Of a stretch of DNA of 64,000 nucleotides, positions 37,301 to 47,130 are shown one piece after another (position 1 is the stretch's first letter; every line of letters begins with the position of its first letter). Under the pieces are notes generated by a model. That model did no database searches and was not told the origin of the DNA. It worked only from the letters and a program-made list of their open reading frames with translations. The position numbers were made by a program, and so were the translations under genes. The stretch spans positions 5,648,260 through 5,712,259 of the forward strand of contig OU452205.1 in the NCBI GenBank assembly GCA_911728435.2, written 5' to 3'. The stretch comes from Apoderus coryli (lineage: Eukaryota; Arthropoda; Insecta; Coleoptera; Attelabidae).

Positions 37301-38410
37301 TAGACACGGGGCGATAATTGGTTATCTCACACTTATCTCCTGATTTAAAAACAGGAACAACCCTCGCCCGCTTCCATACATCAGGGTATTTTTGTGTCTT
37401 TAATATTAAGTTAAAAATGAGTTCCAAAGGTTCCACAAAAGCTCCAATACAATCCCTGACCAGAAAAGAAGGTACCAGATCGGGACCCGCGGTCATCTTA
37501 TTCTTCATCTTTCCGCGAGCAGCCATTATATCATCCGATGTGATAGCGTTAACATGCGTGGTAGTGTTTACTATAGAGTGGACGGTACTGTCCGCTGACA
37601 TAGCAGACGATGGTAAGAAAACACTCTCGAAATAGTCACTAAATGCATCCAAAACCGTCGCAGGCTGATCACATGTTCTGCCACCATAGTGCATTACATT
37701 AGGAATCCTAGATGACCCAGTACGCTGGTGGAAATAGGACCAAAATCCCCTGGGATCAGTTTTTAAAGTATCCTGAATATTCTGCATATAATTGCGATAA
37801 GAAATCCTAATATCAGACTTAATCAACCTCCGGAGTCTTTTAAACTCTGCATAATATCTATTATCATGAGTTCTCTTGAATTTATTAAAATTTTTTTATC
37901 ATTTTGCTTAATATTAATATAACATAGCTAGTATACAAAAGTATATAAAATTTAATTGCGCCTTATTTTTTGAACCAGTGGAGGCCTTGTCTACCAGGGG
38001 GCTACTTTTCAAAAACTTAAATCTTAATAAAAATATAAAATTTATCAAAATTTACCAAAGCACTTTAGCTACTGAATACTGATTTAGGAATACTTTAATC
38101 TATGCTTAGGAGCATAGATTAGCAAGTATTATTCCTAATGGCGATTTGTAACGACAATTTTAGGCAGCACCTAACATTAGGGAAATAAGTGCAAACGAAA
38201 TACCAGGTTTATTCTTTCCTTAATGTTACGTGCTACCTAAAGCTTTTGGTTACTATGAATTAACTCATCTAATGGTTTGTTTTTCAGGAATGTCAATTCT
38301 GTCAAAAGCCAATTTTGTTCGACTACTACGAAGCGAGAGACAATAGAAATTGTGCAAGAGAAATTTTATGCGATATACCAAACTGCCCACAATTAGCTGC
38401 GTTTGCATAA
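28371..38410 (+). CDS. Alas: 5-aminolevulinate synthase, mitochondrial (ALAS)
   Basis: Seven coding exons join in phase to 545 codons: 28371-28518, 33202-33330, 33606-33819, 33973-34357, 36001-36178, 36560-37020 and 38288-38410. ALAS condenses glycine with succinyl-CoA using PLP, the first step of heme synthesis, in the mitochondrial matrix. The N-terminus is a presequence with three Cys-Pro heme-regulatory motifs: MPCPF (Cys3), NQCPIA (Cys29) and NGCPF (Cys58). The core has [38 protein letters not shown] lysine 342 in SGTLGKAFG, and [25 protein letters not shown] and [10 protein letters not shown] follow. The last exon is a cysteine-rich tail (CQFCQKP...) ending with another Cys-Pro (NCPQL). 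Heme is known to act through Cys-Pro motifs on ALAS import and stability in other animals. Large introns 1, 4 and 6 contain transposons. All key residues are present. Confidence 0.95.
29221..29764. mobile_element. Foldback/MITE-like element with ~70-bp inverted arms
   Basis: The left arm 29221-29290 and the inverted right arm 29693-29764 share about 70 bp with few differences, including the exact core GTACTTGGTCTACAAAATCT. The interior encodes nothing evident. The superfamily is unassigned because I cannot define a target duplication. Confidence 0.65.
30291..30347. repeat. Near-perfect 25-bp hairpin, 7-nt loop
   Basis: Arms 30291-30315 and 30323-30347 start TGACAAAGAGATG and pair at 24 of 25 positions, with loop TCTAGCG. 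This could be a very short palindromic repeat or the tips of two abutting transposon ends. No precursor context proves a microRNA. Confidence 0.7.
30438..30544 (-). pseudogene. Possible THAP-like zinc-finger exon
   Basis: On the minus strand, an AG acceptor (TTATAG) and a GTAAAT donor bound a 107-nt exon. One frame reads [14 protein letters not shown] then [20 protein letters not shown]. Cysteine pair, FFxP and R..W spacing recall THAP zinc fingers. No confident partner exon for the second half is seen. It could be a remnant of a transposase or a captured exon. Confidence 0.35.
32452..32660 (+). repeat. Dispersed repeat copy 1, promoter-like (second copy at 46.6-47.1 kb)
   Basis: This shares GCGCAGTGACGT, ATCGGTG, CCAGCGAATA, CCATGCACTG and GGCTTGGATTCG in order with 46643-46740, and a later block GCAGCAAAATTA with 47092-47130. 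In this copy the TATA-like word reads GTATATGAGG. Confidence 0.65.
34420..35100 (+). repeat. Dispersed repeat family X, copy 1
   Basis: Two stretches (about 34500-34700 and 34885-35100) match 58395-58640. Shared words include ATATATGATTGGCCTT, ACACTTCCAGTGAGTA, TACCAAATTAACACAG, GGACGAGGTACAGCCT and TTCGAGAATGGTTCATCTG. The last 45 bp (CGGTGTTGCCGGATGTATTT) also recur at 61508-61554. No coding capacity is visible. LTR-like but unassigned. It lies in ALAS intron 4. Confidence 0.6.
37170..37905 (-). mobile_element. Internally deleted Jockey/CR1-like non-LTR retrotransposon
   Basis: A minus-strand frame (about 37895-37250) encodes the linker and N-terminal [63 protein letters not shown] and [15 protein letters not shown]. 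The frame then runs straight into a 3' UTR (AGGAATTGTCCTGTAAAGGG, CTGTTGGGCAATAAAGC) and an ATT tail. The catalytic RT palm, thumb and C-terminus are missing, so about 1 kb or more was lost. It lies in ALAS intron 6, opposite to ALAS. The same 3' UTR type occurs at 5815-5880. Confidence 0.78.
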
Positions 38411-38812
38411 TTTTGTTGTATACACCAAACATATTATGTTGAATGAATTTTAACTAAGTTTTGATTTGGATTATTCTTTATTTTATTCATGTTATAATCC
38501 TTTATTCAGGATAGGTGTAGGTACATAATTTTTTATTGAATTTTATATATGTTATTTTTAAAAGTATATTTTTTCATCACAACTATCCTTTTTATAATTT
38601 TTTTGATTACCCAAAGTCCACAATCTTCGAAATCCTTCGCACAATAATTTAACAAGTATTTAAGAAAGTGTGGTAGGTATCAGCAAAAAAATCGGGTGTG
38701 TCGCCCCAAAACTTTCCCGACAAGATATAATATAATCAAAAATACCTATATGACCTGCGTAACGAAACAGAATATTAATAATTATTATAATTGTATTATT
38801 TTCATCATTTCC

Positions 38813-38818
38813 AATAAA
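38813..38818 (+). terminator. Candidate ALAS poly(A) signal
   Basis: AATAAA about 400 nt beyond the ALAS stop codon, on the sense strand. No stronger hexamer lies closer. Confidence 0.4.
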
Positions 38819-38854
38819 CTAACTACTTTATACAAAAATTAGAAGAAAAAAAAA

Positions 38855-38935
38855 GTGTTGCCAGAGCTGGGGAATCGAACCCATAACCTTCCGCATGCGA
38901 AGCGAGCGCTCTATCAATGTGTAAAAAGTACTTAA
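38855..38935 (-). repeat. tRNA-Ala-like pseudogene or SINE fragment
   Basis: On the minus strand: GAGCGCTCGCTTCGCATGCG, then GGTTCGATTCC (box B, complement of 38871-38882) and a nine-T run (complement of 38846-38854). The anticodon loop TTCGCAT presents CGC (alanine). The 3' half and D-arm remnant (TTGATAGAGCG) match metazoan tRNA-Ala well. The 5' acceptor strand and box A are gone, and the anticodon stem has mismatches, so it is a truncated copy rather than a gene. Confidence 0.65.
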
Positions 38936-40465
38936 TTACAATATATTTATATTCTTATAAGTTCCAACTACCTAACTGGTGAAATTTTAAACGCAATTTT
39001 CACGAGAATTATAGTGGCAAATATCAAAAGTGACCAATCGCTGTGAACAGATAAAAAATGCTTTAAAATGATGTATCACTCGACCCCTACTGCTCCTTGA
39101 AAATTTAGCGATTGTATTCACCCCTATCACAGGGCTTAAGCGATTTCAACCAAAAACTAATGGGTTCATCCTCGGATTCATATCCCTGTCCGGGAAAGTA
39201 AAATTGAGATCAAGATGATAAATCGTCTGACATTTCAGATGGTTGTATTACATATTTAATGCAATAATTTTGTTGCTGAGCCTCTGTATGAAATACCGCC
39301 AGAACCAGTGGAGGCCATACCATAGTTACTTACCTTCTACCTTAACAAAATAAATCATTTATTTGATGGGTTTTATAATTATTAGAAATGCGTCATTCAG
39401 GGGTAAGGAGAGAGGAAAACTAGTTGCACCGGTGGGTCCACACTTTGACTAGGTAAAACAATCAACTTAGAATATTCTACACTCCACATTCACATTCCAC
39501 ACCTTTATAGAAGCAACGTAACCATTTTAACCATAGAAATAGCACGCCTCACGCCTACTTCAATGATTTTAAATTACCGGTGTTTCCCGCCCAGGAACCA
39601 GGGTTGCCAACAGGTTCGATAAAATTACTGGCTAAATTCTACACAAGCGTCAATGGTTGTACCATGACAAACGTCTACAGTCCCGCTGTGTACTTTGCAA
39701 CCGGCCGATCTATCTGTATATTAAATTTTATATTAATACCACAAGCTGAATTTCTTAAATCAAATTTTGAGTTTTATATGATATTGGACATTCTACGGTC
39801 CCTATATCATTACAATTTACAATGCATTCAACTTTTGTGAATAAGCCTATATTTATTATTATGCTGTATAAACCCGGCTTACGACAAGCAGACGCGCGCA
39901 CGAAGATTCCCATTGGCTCGGCACAAAATTAACGTATGCTGGTTGCGTAACGTATTTCAAATCTGATGGAAAAATGGCGACCGCTACCCGCTACCAAAGC
40001 GCTCACAATTGATCAGTTAACAAAACCCGCGTTCAGTAGTGGTGATGTACGCGACCATTGGTATTTCAGTTAATATTGGTAGATATACTGAATAAATTAA
40101 TGGTTAGACACCACTGTCCTGCTATCAAGTGTGTCTATTCTTAACGTGACGAGTACCACGACCGAGAGCGAGGCAACGCTGTGCTAGTAAACTAGGTTGT
40201 GCCTCGCTTCTTTCGATGTTTTTTGGTTCTACTCTCCGGTTTTCAAATTTGACACACAAATTGCATTGAAATATGCTAACTTCCAGCCGTTGCTCGGGTA
40301 TCGTTTAGTTTCGTAGCCGTAGTCGTCACGGAAATAAGGTTATGAGTTATGTCGGAGTTGTTTATATTTTTATGATTCTATTTATATGTAATGTTAATTT
40401 TATCAAAATACGGTAATACTTTGTCTGTGTAAGCATCGTATATCGTAGATAAATAGTATAAACAG
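38936..40465. other. Intergenic DNA between ALAS and the low-complexity gene
   Basis: No gene is supported; the 86-codon frame at 39580 has no recognised domain. The promoter of the next gene is probably in the right half. Confidence 0.45.
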
Positions 40466-40525
40466 GTATGGAAAGTAGTGAATCTCAATTTCAGTTTAAA
40501 TTAAAATGTTTCCTTTGATTTTAGA
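40466..40525 (+). other. Probable 5'-UTR intron of the following gene
   Basis: A donor GTATGG after AAACAG at 40466 and a pyrimidine-rich acceptor TTTGATTTTAG ending near 40524 would give a 60-bp intron. If it is removed, the ATG at 40506 is intronic and translation starts at 40536. Confidence 0.5.
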
Positions 40526-40535
40526 TACTACTACA

Positions 40536-43500
40536 ATGGCAGGAACTTTTAACAATACTGTTGACCTTATAGGTGATGCTAATGGTAAAAGCTCCACTTC
40601 ATTTCAGTTCGTGGATTGTAATCCAAATGATTCACAACGTTACAAGGTGTTGAAGCCATTTACGTCGACCCCAAAACGTATTAATTTAGTGAAACCCATG
40701 ATATCCCCAATCAAAATGGATACAAGTGCTCCAAACTCGCGAGCGAATAAATTAAACTCAGACACAAGGTCTATTATACAAGATCTCCAAAAAGATAATC
40801 CAAATATTGAAGCTATATTTCTTGATGAACCTGATGTAACCTATGAAAATGAGAAGAAGCAAACAATAAAAATTCACAATAATATTGTTCTAAGTCCTCC
40901 CAATCTACAGAAGCGTCCAGCTGCTGACGCACAAATAGCGAAACCTATTTCAATGGCAAACACATCAAATAATATTATTTTACCACAACCACCACCATTA
41001 AATCCAGCAACACCATTAAATCCAGCAACACCATTAAATCCAGCAACATTATTAAATCCGGCAACACTATTAAATCCAGCAACAACATTAAATCCAGCAA
41101 CACCATTAAATCCAGCATCATTATTAAAGCCAGCAACACTATTAAATCCAGCAACACCATTCAATCCAGCAACACAAACAGTATCCAGTTCTATGTTATT
41201 GAAACCTCAACAACAGCGTGTTTTAAAACTGTCTCCAGAGTTGCTGGCTTTTGTTAATGGTATTAATGGTCCAGTTTTATTCAATATTCCTGGAATAGGG
41301 CCCGTTCTGATTAATAAAATGGCGCCTACATCTGTTGTACCCGATGCTAGTAAACCTGGAATGCCGCAACCATTTTCTTTAAATTTCCATGATATTGTTA
41401 GACAGCATCAGCAACAACAGCAGCAGAAATCACAACAACAACCACAACAGCAACAAAAGCAGCAGCAATCACAACAACAACCACACCAGCAACAACTGCA
41501 ACCACAACAGCAACAGTGTCGGATGATGGTAAGGATGTTTATTTCGCTTCTTTTTATGCTATTTGCTATGCAAAATTCCACGAAAAAACCCTTCTACTAC
41601 TACCGAAATATATTAAACTGACTTGTTTAATCTATGCTACTACTTACGCAGTCATACTTTAAGCGATTTTAAAATATCTACAGGGGATTTCACGATACAG
41701 GATGTAAAAGTTCGCATTTTCTTTTAGGCTAAAGACTAAACTAAATACCACGAATTTTTGCCTTAAAATGAAAAATATCTACAAGGGTTTTCAAGATACA
41801 GGGTGAAAACTAAAAGTTTGCATTTTCTTTTAGGCTTAATACAATATTTATTTATTATTGGTGTAATTACATAAGTTGATGGTATTATTGTAACAGTTGG
41901 AAGTATTTTATATTTATTGGTGAATTTTCAAAATTTTAGTGGTAGATCTCAAATAAGCTATTATAATCACTTCGAATAGGGATATTTCACATTGATAGCT
42001 TAGGGGTCAATTAATTGAGAAACAGTAAATAATGCATTAATAATTTTGCATTAAAAAGTAAAAAGTACCTATCTATGTAAAACAAAAATATTTTATGGAG
42101 GTCAAATTCATATAGGATTAATTTAAAAAATTAATTTAAAATTAGAGATTTAACAAAAAATATGGTAAACGATTTGTAAAATCATCTGATAAATCCAAAA
42201 CTTTCAAAAAATACTAAGGGCCAAAGGTTAACAGTTAGAAATATTGCTATTTTGTCTCCACTTTCAAAAATCATTGAAAAAAATGTGTTTAACCAAATGT
42301 ATGACCATGTAAACAAACACAATATCTTACATTCAAAGCAATCAGGCTTTCGTAGGGGATACTGCTGGCTGTGCTACTGCTCTGTTGGATTTTGTAGATG
42401 ATGTTATCCATAGTATAGATTCTGGTAAAACTACAGCACGAATTTCTTGATTATAGCAAGGTCTTCGATAGAACTAGCTATGAAATCTTGTTTTGTATAC
42501 TACCATTTTCGGGGTTTTCAATAAATTTAATCAAATCTTATTTTGAAAATATATCACTTAAAATAGATATCAGTATGTTCAGACATCGAAGGGAACTCTT
42601 GAGTTAGGAAAGATTTGCTGCGGTGTACCCCAAGGCTCCTTTACATATTTGTTTGTATATACGTCCAATTTAACCATTTTTTTGGAAAATTGCGTTTTGT
42701 ATGCCTATGCCGACAATACTCAAGGTATTCTTTTGACAAAAATGATTTAGGTATATTGATTTCTAGCCAACAATATTATCAATGAGGATTTACAAAATTT
42801 GGTAGATTTTTCTCGTCGGCTTCAATTAATTCATATGTTTTAGTATTTGGAAAAGCGAGAGAGTTTGTTTCTACAAATCTCCGAATAATTGTTGATAACG
42901 AACTAAGTTTACCTTCGGGCTATGGAGATGTCGAGAGCTATACAATAACTTTAGGCACCCAACAGCCTTTTTTGTGCATGTGGCGACATGTTGATCAAAT
43001 CTCAGTTTGTCATCCAAGATCAACCCCAACGTCCTCGCCTCTGTCTTGACTTCAACAGGAGAGCCATTGATTCAGATGTTGACTAAATCCCTCAAACTAT
43101 CCATATCCTTTCTCCTCCCAAACAACATGACTGCACACTTACTTGGGTTGGGTTGGGTTAATGAATGATTCTGCGAAAATATTCTTACTCGTTCCAAATC
43201 CATGTTTATCCTAGCGCAAGCATCCGCTATCAAATTAGTGGGACAGGTCAATTAAATCTGAAAATCGTCGGCAAAAAGTTGGCACCTACAAAAAGCAAGG
43301 TGTTTAGGAAACTCCGTAGTATATAGACTAAACAGAATGCGTCCGAAAATTGAACCTTGCGTTACTCCTCTCTGTACATTAATATCCTGAGAAGTTTTAT
43401 TTTTATAAACCACCACGTTTTCTTAAATAGTTTTGGAGAAAATGTACATCATGTTGACTACATATTCACTCAAACTTAACCAAGCATTCTTAACTTTAAT

Positions 43501-44651
43501 TGTGATAGTAAAGTCCGTTTTTATGTCAACAGGTAATACAACAACCTGCAACACCAACTGCTAAACCGACTCCACCAAAAAAGCCTGTGTATGATCCTCT
43601 GAGTGATAAAAAATATTGTTGGTACAAAGTACAGAAGAGAAAAGTGTATATCGATGGATTGACTCTACATGAAAGACAAGGATTTCTTAAAGCTGAACTA
43701 ACACGAACAAGGGCTTGTGAGTATGAATGTCATCGTTTTTTGACACAGCTGCGCCAACAATTGTTTGAAACAAGAACTAAATACCACGAATTTTTGATGA
43801 GCCGTAAATCTACCAACGATGTCGCGTTAGGTAAAGTTAAACTTGTGGAGATAGAGGATATAAAGAAGCGTTGCATTTCACCGTCAACAACAACACTCAC
43901 GCCTGTCGTTGATATGGTATGCGATGATGATGAAAATACTAATAACAGTATGAATGATTTATTATTAACTAAAAAGGTTGTTATTCTCAATAAGAGACGG
44001 CGTCGCAGTAAAAATATTGCATTAAATAGTTCTCGTAAAACCCCCAGAAATACACCGGTAAAAGCGCAAAAGAAGGCAATGAGCGATGATTTTTATAAGA
44101 AAAAATTCAAAATTAAACCATGCTGTGTTGAAGTAGAACGTATCTCGTTTATTGAGAAGATGGTGAAAAGTAAGGTTGTCAAATATGTAAAACCAGTAAA
44201 ACATGTAAAACCAGTAAAACATGAAAAACCAGTAAAACATGAAAAACCAGTAAAACATATAAATGTAAAACCTGAAATATCTAAAAGCCCTGCGTCCAGT
44301 AAATCTGATAGAGCACAATATGTAGCAGCCATTACAAAAATCTTCAAGGAACGCATTATTAACTCTTTGGAACATTTCAATAAGCTTATGTTGGTAAATA
44401 AGCCTTTGTTGATGATTGATGAGAATCATTTAAAAATGAACTTTGCTCTAAGAAGCCTGAATCATAATTTGGTGTTTAATGTAATACCCAATCAACCTTT
44501 TCCACTTCCGCTGATACGGAATGAAAAATTCGTGAATGCTGTAGAACTGGGTTATGTGAGACTAGTGGCTTGTGGAGTATTGAGTAAGTTTTATGCGCAG
44601 GGTGGACAAGTCGGTGGAAAGGTAGCTGGAACCAGTGCAAAGCATAAATAA
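40536..44651 (+). CDS. Unrecognised low-complexity protein with hexapeptide and poly-Gln tracts
   Basis: Two exons, 40536-41528 and 43533-44651, join in phase 0 to 703 codons. I do not recognise the family. The start at MAGTFNNT is preferred because the upstream in-frame ATG (40506) lies in a likely short intron. In order: a polar N-terminus with DLQKDNPNIEAIFLDEPD; ten hexapeptides of type LNPATP (about residues 155-214); a short hydrophobic block (VLFNIPGIGPVLINK); a poly-Gln stretch (about 291-330). Exon 2 begins with a Pro-rich linker, then a charged conserved-looking block (DKKYCWYKVQKRKVYIDGLT, ECHRFLTQLRQQL). A basic KRRRRSK cluster suitable as a nuclear signal follows, then KHVKPV/KHEKPV repeats (about 549-575) and a hydrophobic C-terminus (ALRSLNHNLVFNVIP). 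A nuclear or chromatin-related role would be a guess. Confidence 0.8.
40999..41178 (+). repeat. 18-bp minisatellite in coding sequence
   Basis: About ten tandem copies of a unit like TTAAATCCAGCAACACCA encode repeated LNPATP hexapeptides. Copies differ at single bases (LNPATL, LNPASL, LKPATL, FNPATQ). The reading frame is kept because the unit is a multiple of three. Confidence 0.9.
41671..41836 (+). repeat. Diverged ~60-bp direct repeat in the intron, with an embedded exon-like 22-mer
   Basis: 41671-41730 and 41772-41836 are diverged copies (AAAATATCTACA...ATACAGG...CATTTTCTTTTAGGCT). Between them, 41739-41760 is identical over 22 bp to exon 2 of the surrounding gene at 43775-43796 (ACTAAATACCACGAATTTTT core). 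Confidence 0.7.
42228..42900 (+). mobile_element. Degenerate non-LTR reverse transcriptase fragment
   Basis: A plus-strand reading gives RNIAILSPLSKIIEKNVFNQ and HNILHSKQSGFRRG, then ATALLDFVDDVIHSIDSGK. This is the RT region between the 'RPI..L....K..E' and 'G.R....T..AL' motifs of Jockey/CR1-type elements. Indels and stops follow. It lies in the intron of the low-complexity gene, same strand. Confidence 0.65.
42945..43400 (-). mobile_element. Second non-LTR RT fragment, opposite orientation
   Basis: On the minus strand: GVTQGSIFGRILFSLYTTEF, CRCQLFADDFQI (catalytic F/YADD box present), then SKCAVMLFGRR, NGSPVEVKTEARTLGLILDD and LRFDQHVATCTKK. A stop and frame damage make it non-functional. 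It converges with the preceding plus-strand fragment, so they are two independent remnants. Confidence 0.7.
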
Positions 44652-44948
44652 GTTTGTTGCAAACAATATTCATTGACAATTATACCAAAAAATAATGGAC
44701 CATTGTGGCTTCTTATGTTTGCCATCAAAGTGAATCTAACGTTGAGTTGTTTCAACTTAAAAAATAGCATACGGACAGAACATTTCGATAGATCTAAACT
44801 TGTATAAACTAAAATTTTGACCTTTAAGAGTCAAATTTTAATAATTGTGGGCAGCGTTATCCCTTGTTTACTTTGTAATAGTTTTTTTTTATCGGTTTAC
44901 ACAACATTTTTTCTTACAAGTTATCCAGATGTCTGTTGGAATCCTGTA

Positions 44949-44954
44949 AATAAA
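44949..44954 (+). terminator. Poly(A) signal of the low-complexity gene
   Basis: AATAAA about 300 nt beyond the stop codon at 44651, sense strand. Confidence 0.5.
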
Positions 44955-45124
44955 CTTTGTGCATATTTTTTAAAATAACTAAAGCTATATTCTTATATTA
45001 TTGTTAAGGGTTATTTCTGTTCGTTTCACATACATCTGCGAAAAGGATTTTTCAAAAACGTATTCTAATACATGGTTATGTTGTACCGGGATACATTTTT
45101 TCGTTTCCTATATGCCTTATGTGA

Positions 45125-45555
45125 TTAACGGGGCAGACACACTATTATCACGTCAGGTGAGGTCAAGTGTTACTGATAACATGTGACCTCACGTGAGACA
45201 CAGGTTACGTAACACCGCAGATCATTTTTATTACATATATTTTGTTTGTCAGACCCAGTGTTGCCCCTGGCACGGTTTTACATTATGTGATCATGATTTT
45301 ATTAGCAAATCTATGACAACATTTTGTTAAATCTCGATAATAATTATGTGTAAAAAGGCAACGCTGCTCTCACGCGTGCCGAAAATATAAATTTGCAAGA
45401 ACAAAATTATGCAGTCGCGTATAACTTGCCGTGGGCTGCATCAGGTGACCGTAGTCTACTTCTAACCCTGTAGTGCAAATTTTTCGGACGTGCCGTGACA
45501 TTACGTAATAGCATGTGATCTCACGTGACGTGATAATAGTCTATCTCGGCCTTAA
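45125..45555. mobile_element. MITE with TTAA target duplication (piggyBac-like)
   Basis: TTAA stands at both ends (45125-45128 and 45552-45555). Inside them are imperfect inverted repeats sharing ACTATTATCACGTCA within the first 30 bp and more homology inward. The 423-bp interior codes for nothing. TTAA targets are typical of piggyBac, but the terminal bases (CGGGGC/GGCCG) are not the usual CCC..., so the superfamily is tentative. Confidence 0.55.
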
Positions 45556-45980
45556 CGCACGCACTGTGCCATTAATTGGAAAAAATAAATATGTTTATTT
45601 TTTAATCATTGTTAAATACAGGGATGTAACTTAAAATAATTTAATGAGACATTCTACAAGCGAAAATAAGATTTTTTTTTGTCGGCACCCTCTACTTCAA
45701 GAGGGTACAACTTCTGGTGATCTTGGGGTGAGGCGAATGACTGGCATCCACAATAGTACATTAATGGAATTAGCTATTAGTGCTCCAAGTAGCGCTACTT
45801 ATATAGGAAACGTAAAAATGTTACCGGGACTATAAAATCGTCTCGATAAGGAAAAAATTCTGCCAAGCTATTGTTTAAAAAGCTGTAAATTGATAGAAAA
45901 CTCTAAATTTGGTTAGACACAAATGCATTACTTTTTATCGTTTATATTAATTTAGTTTTACATATTGTACATATTTTAAG

Positions 45981-46578
45981 CAGTGGCGGCTCGCGGTTTT
46001 CAAAAGGTGATTGACTTATTTATATTACTTCACTATTTCCCTTTTATCATCGTCTGTTCACGTCTAAATTGGGTTCCCAAGAAATTACACTATTAAATTA
46101 ATATCCGTAAATTGTTCGACGCGAGACCAAAACAATTATGCATACGAATAATCTTTTCAATATCTCTTCATCTAAACACCAATTTTACGAGCGATGTTAC
46201 TTGCTGTCGTGAGGCTGGCGCCACGTAATCATGGCAATGGTGAATAGCCAACCGTCTTGACTATATTGGCGCTGAGATTGTTATTGTTTTAGTGAACGTG
46301 TTAACGGTGACCCTCCAGCAAAATAATCGACTTGCTGGGTGAAATATGAATAGGTATGAGCGACAATGGACCCTCGGTGGTCGCAGTGGAGGGTTCGGTG
46401 CAGACCCACTCATTTTGAACCTACATAACGGTGACCCTATTTTGTAGAGGTGCGGCCGTATTAATTAATCTCATTAATTTGTACATAATTATTATTTTTA
46501 AATGTAGAGTTTTCCTCCTAATTTTATGTATTCTATTTTTGTTTGTGAAGTGCGCCTTCACCTGTCGAGCCGCCACTG
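45981..46578. mobile_element. Non-autonomous hAT element, 598 bp
   Basis: Perfect 13-bp terminal inverted repeats CAGTGGCGGCTCG at both ends, flanked by an 8-bp target duplication (ATTTTAAG at 45973-45980 versus ATTTTAAA at 46579-46586, one difference). The 8-bp duplication and CAGTGGCG terminus are hAT hallmarks. No transposase frame is seen. Confidence 0.8.
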
Positions 46579-46640
46579 ATTTTAAATTTAAGAAGCATGG
46601 TACAATAACTCTCAAGGTAGGATATCGACCGGTTCAAAAT

Positions 46641-47130
46641 AGGTCGAGTTAGCGCAGTGACGTCATCGGTGTCCAGCGAATACTTGCATTCCATGCACTG
46701 GTATATAAGGCTTGGATTCGATAAACAAACATTTTTTTTTTAACTTGTGGTACTAACAAGATTAGCATAGACTTATTTTATGCTTTAATAATAATTTTCC
46801 ATATAATAAGTGCGTTGCAACCGTCAGTAATATCACAGTTTAATATACAGTTACTTCACCTCGTGTCGGCACCTTTGTTGTCTCTGTCTTAAAAGCAATT
46901 CGCCGCCGCTTATAGTTATAGTATAGTATCTTATAGTATATACAGATATAGTATATATAGTAGCGTGCCAGAAATGTGGCTGGGATTGCGACGAGTCGAT
47001 GCCGTTTTTAGCGTCTACTGACCCTTATCTATAGTCATTATTCTATGGTAATATTACGGTCGGTACGCGTGTAATGCGACTGCGCACGAACGCAGCAAAA
47101 TTACTAGGCGTTAAAGTAAAACAGGTTGGA
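46641..47130 (+). repeat. Dispersed repeat copy 2, with CRE-like and TATA-like words
   Basis: Homologous to 32452-32660, but with about 280 bp of extra sequence between the two homologous blocks (46643-46755 and about 47048-47130). This copy contains TGACGTCA followed about 45 bp later by GTATATAAGG, an arrangement like a Pol II promoter. There is no adjacent ORF. Confidence 0.6.

Noticed and set aside
40506..40535. Upstream in-frame ATG as start of the low-complexity protein
   Set aside because: It lies inside a probable 60-bp 5'-UTR intron (pyrimidine-rich tract and AG just before 40526), so ATG 40536 is preferred.
40874..41164. Minus-strand repetitive frames (glycine/valine-rich, leucine-rich)
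   Set aside because: Antisense readings of the LNPATP minisatellite of the plus-strand gene.
43141..43162. TTGGG repeats resembling an insect telomere variant (about three units)
   Set aside because: Only three units, and they lie inside a minus-strand RT frame (reads LTQPNPSK), so they are coding remnants, not telomeric DNA.
42228..43400. One continuous non-LTR element in the intron of the low-complexity gene
   Set aside because: The left part reads on the plus strand and the right part on the minus strand, so they are two convergent fragments.
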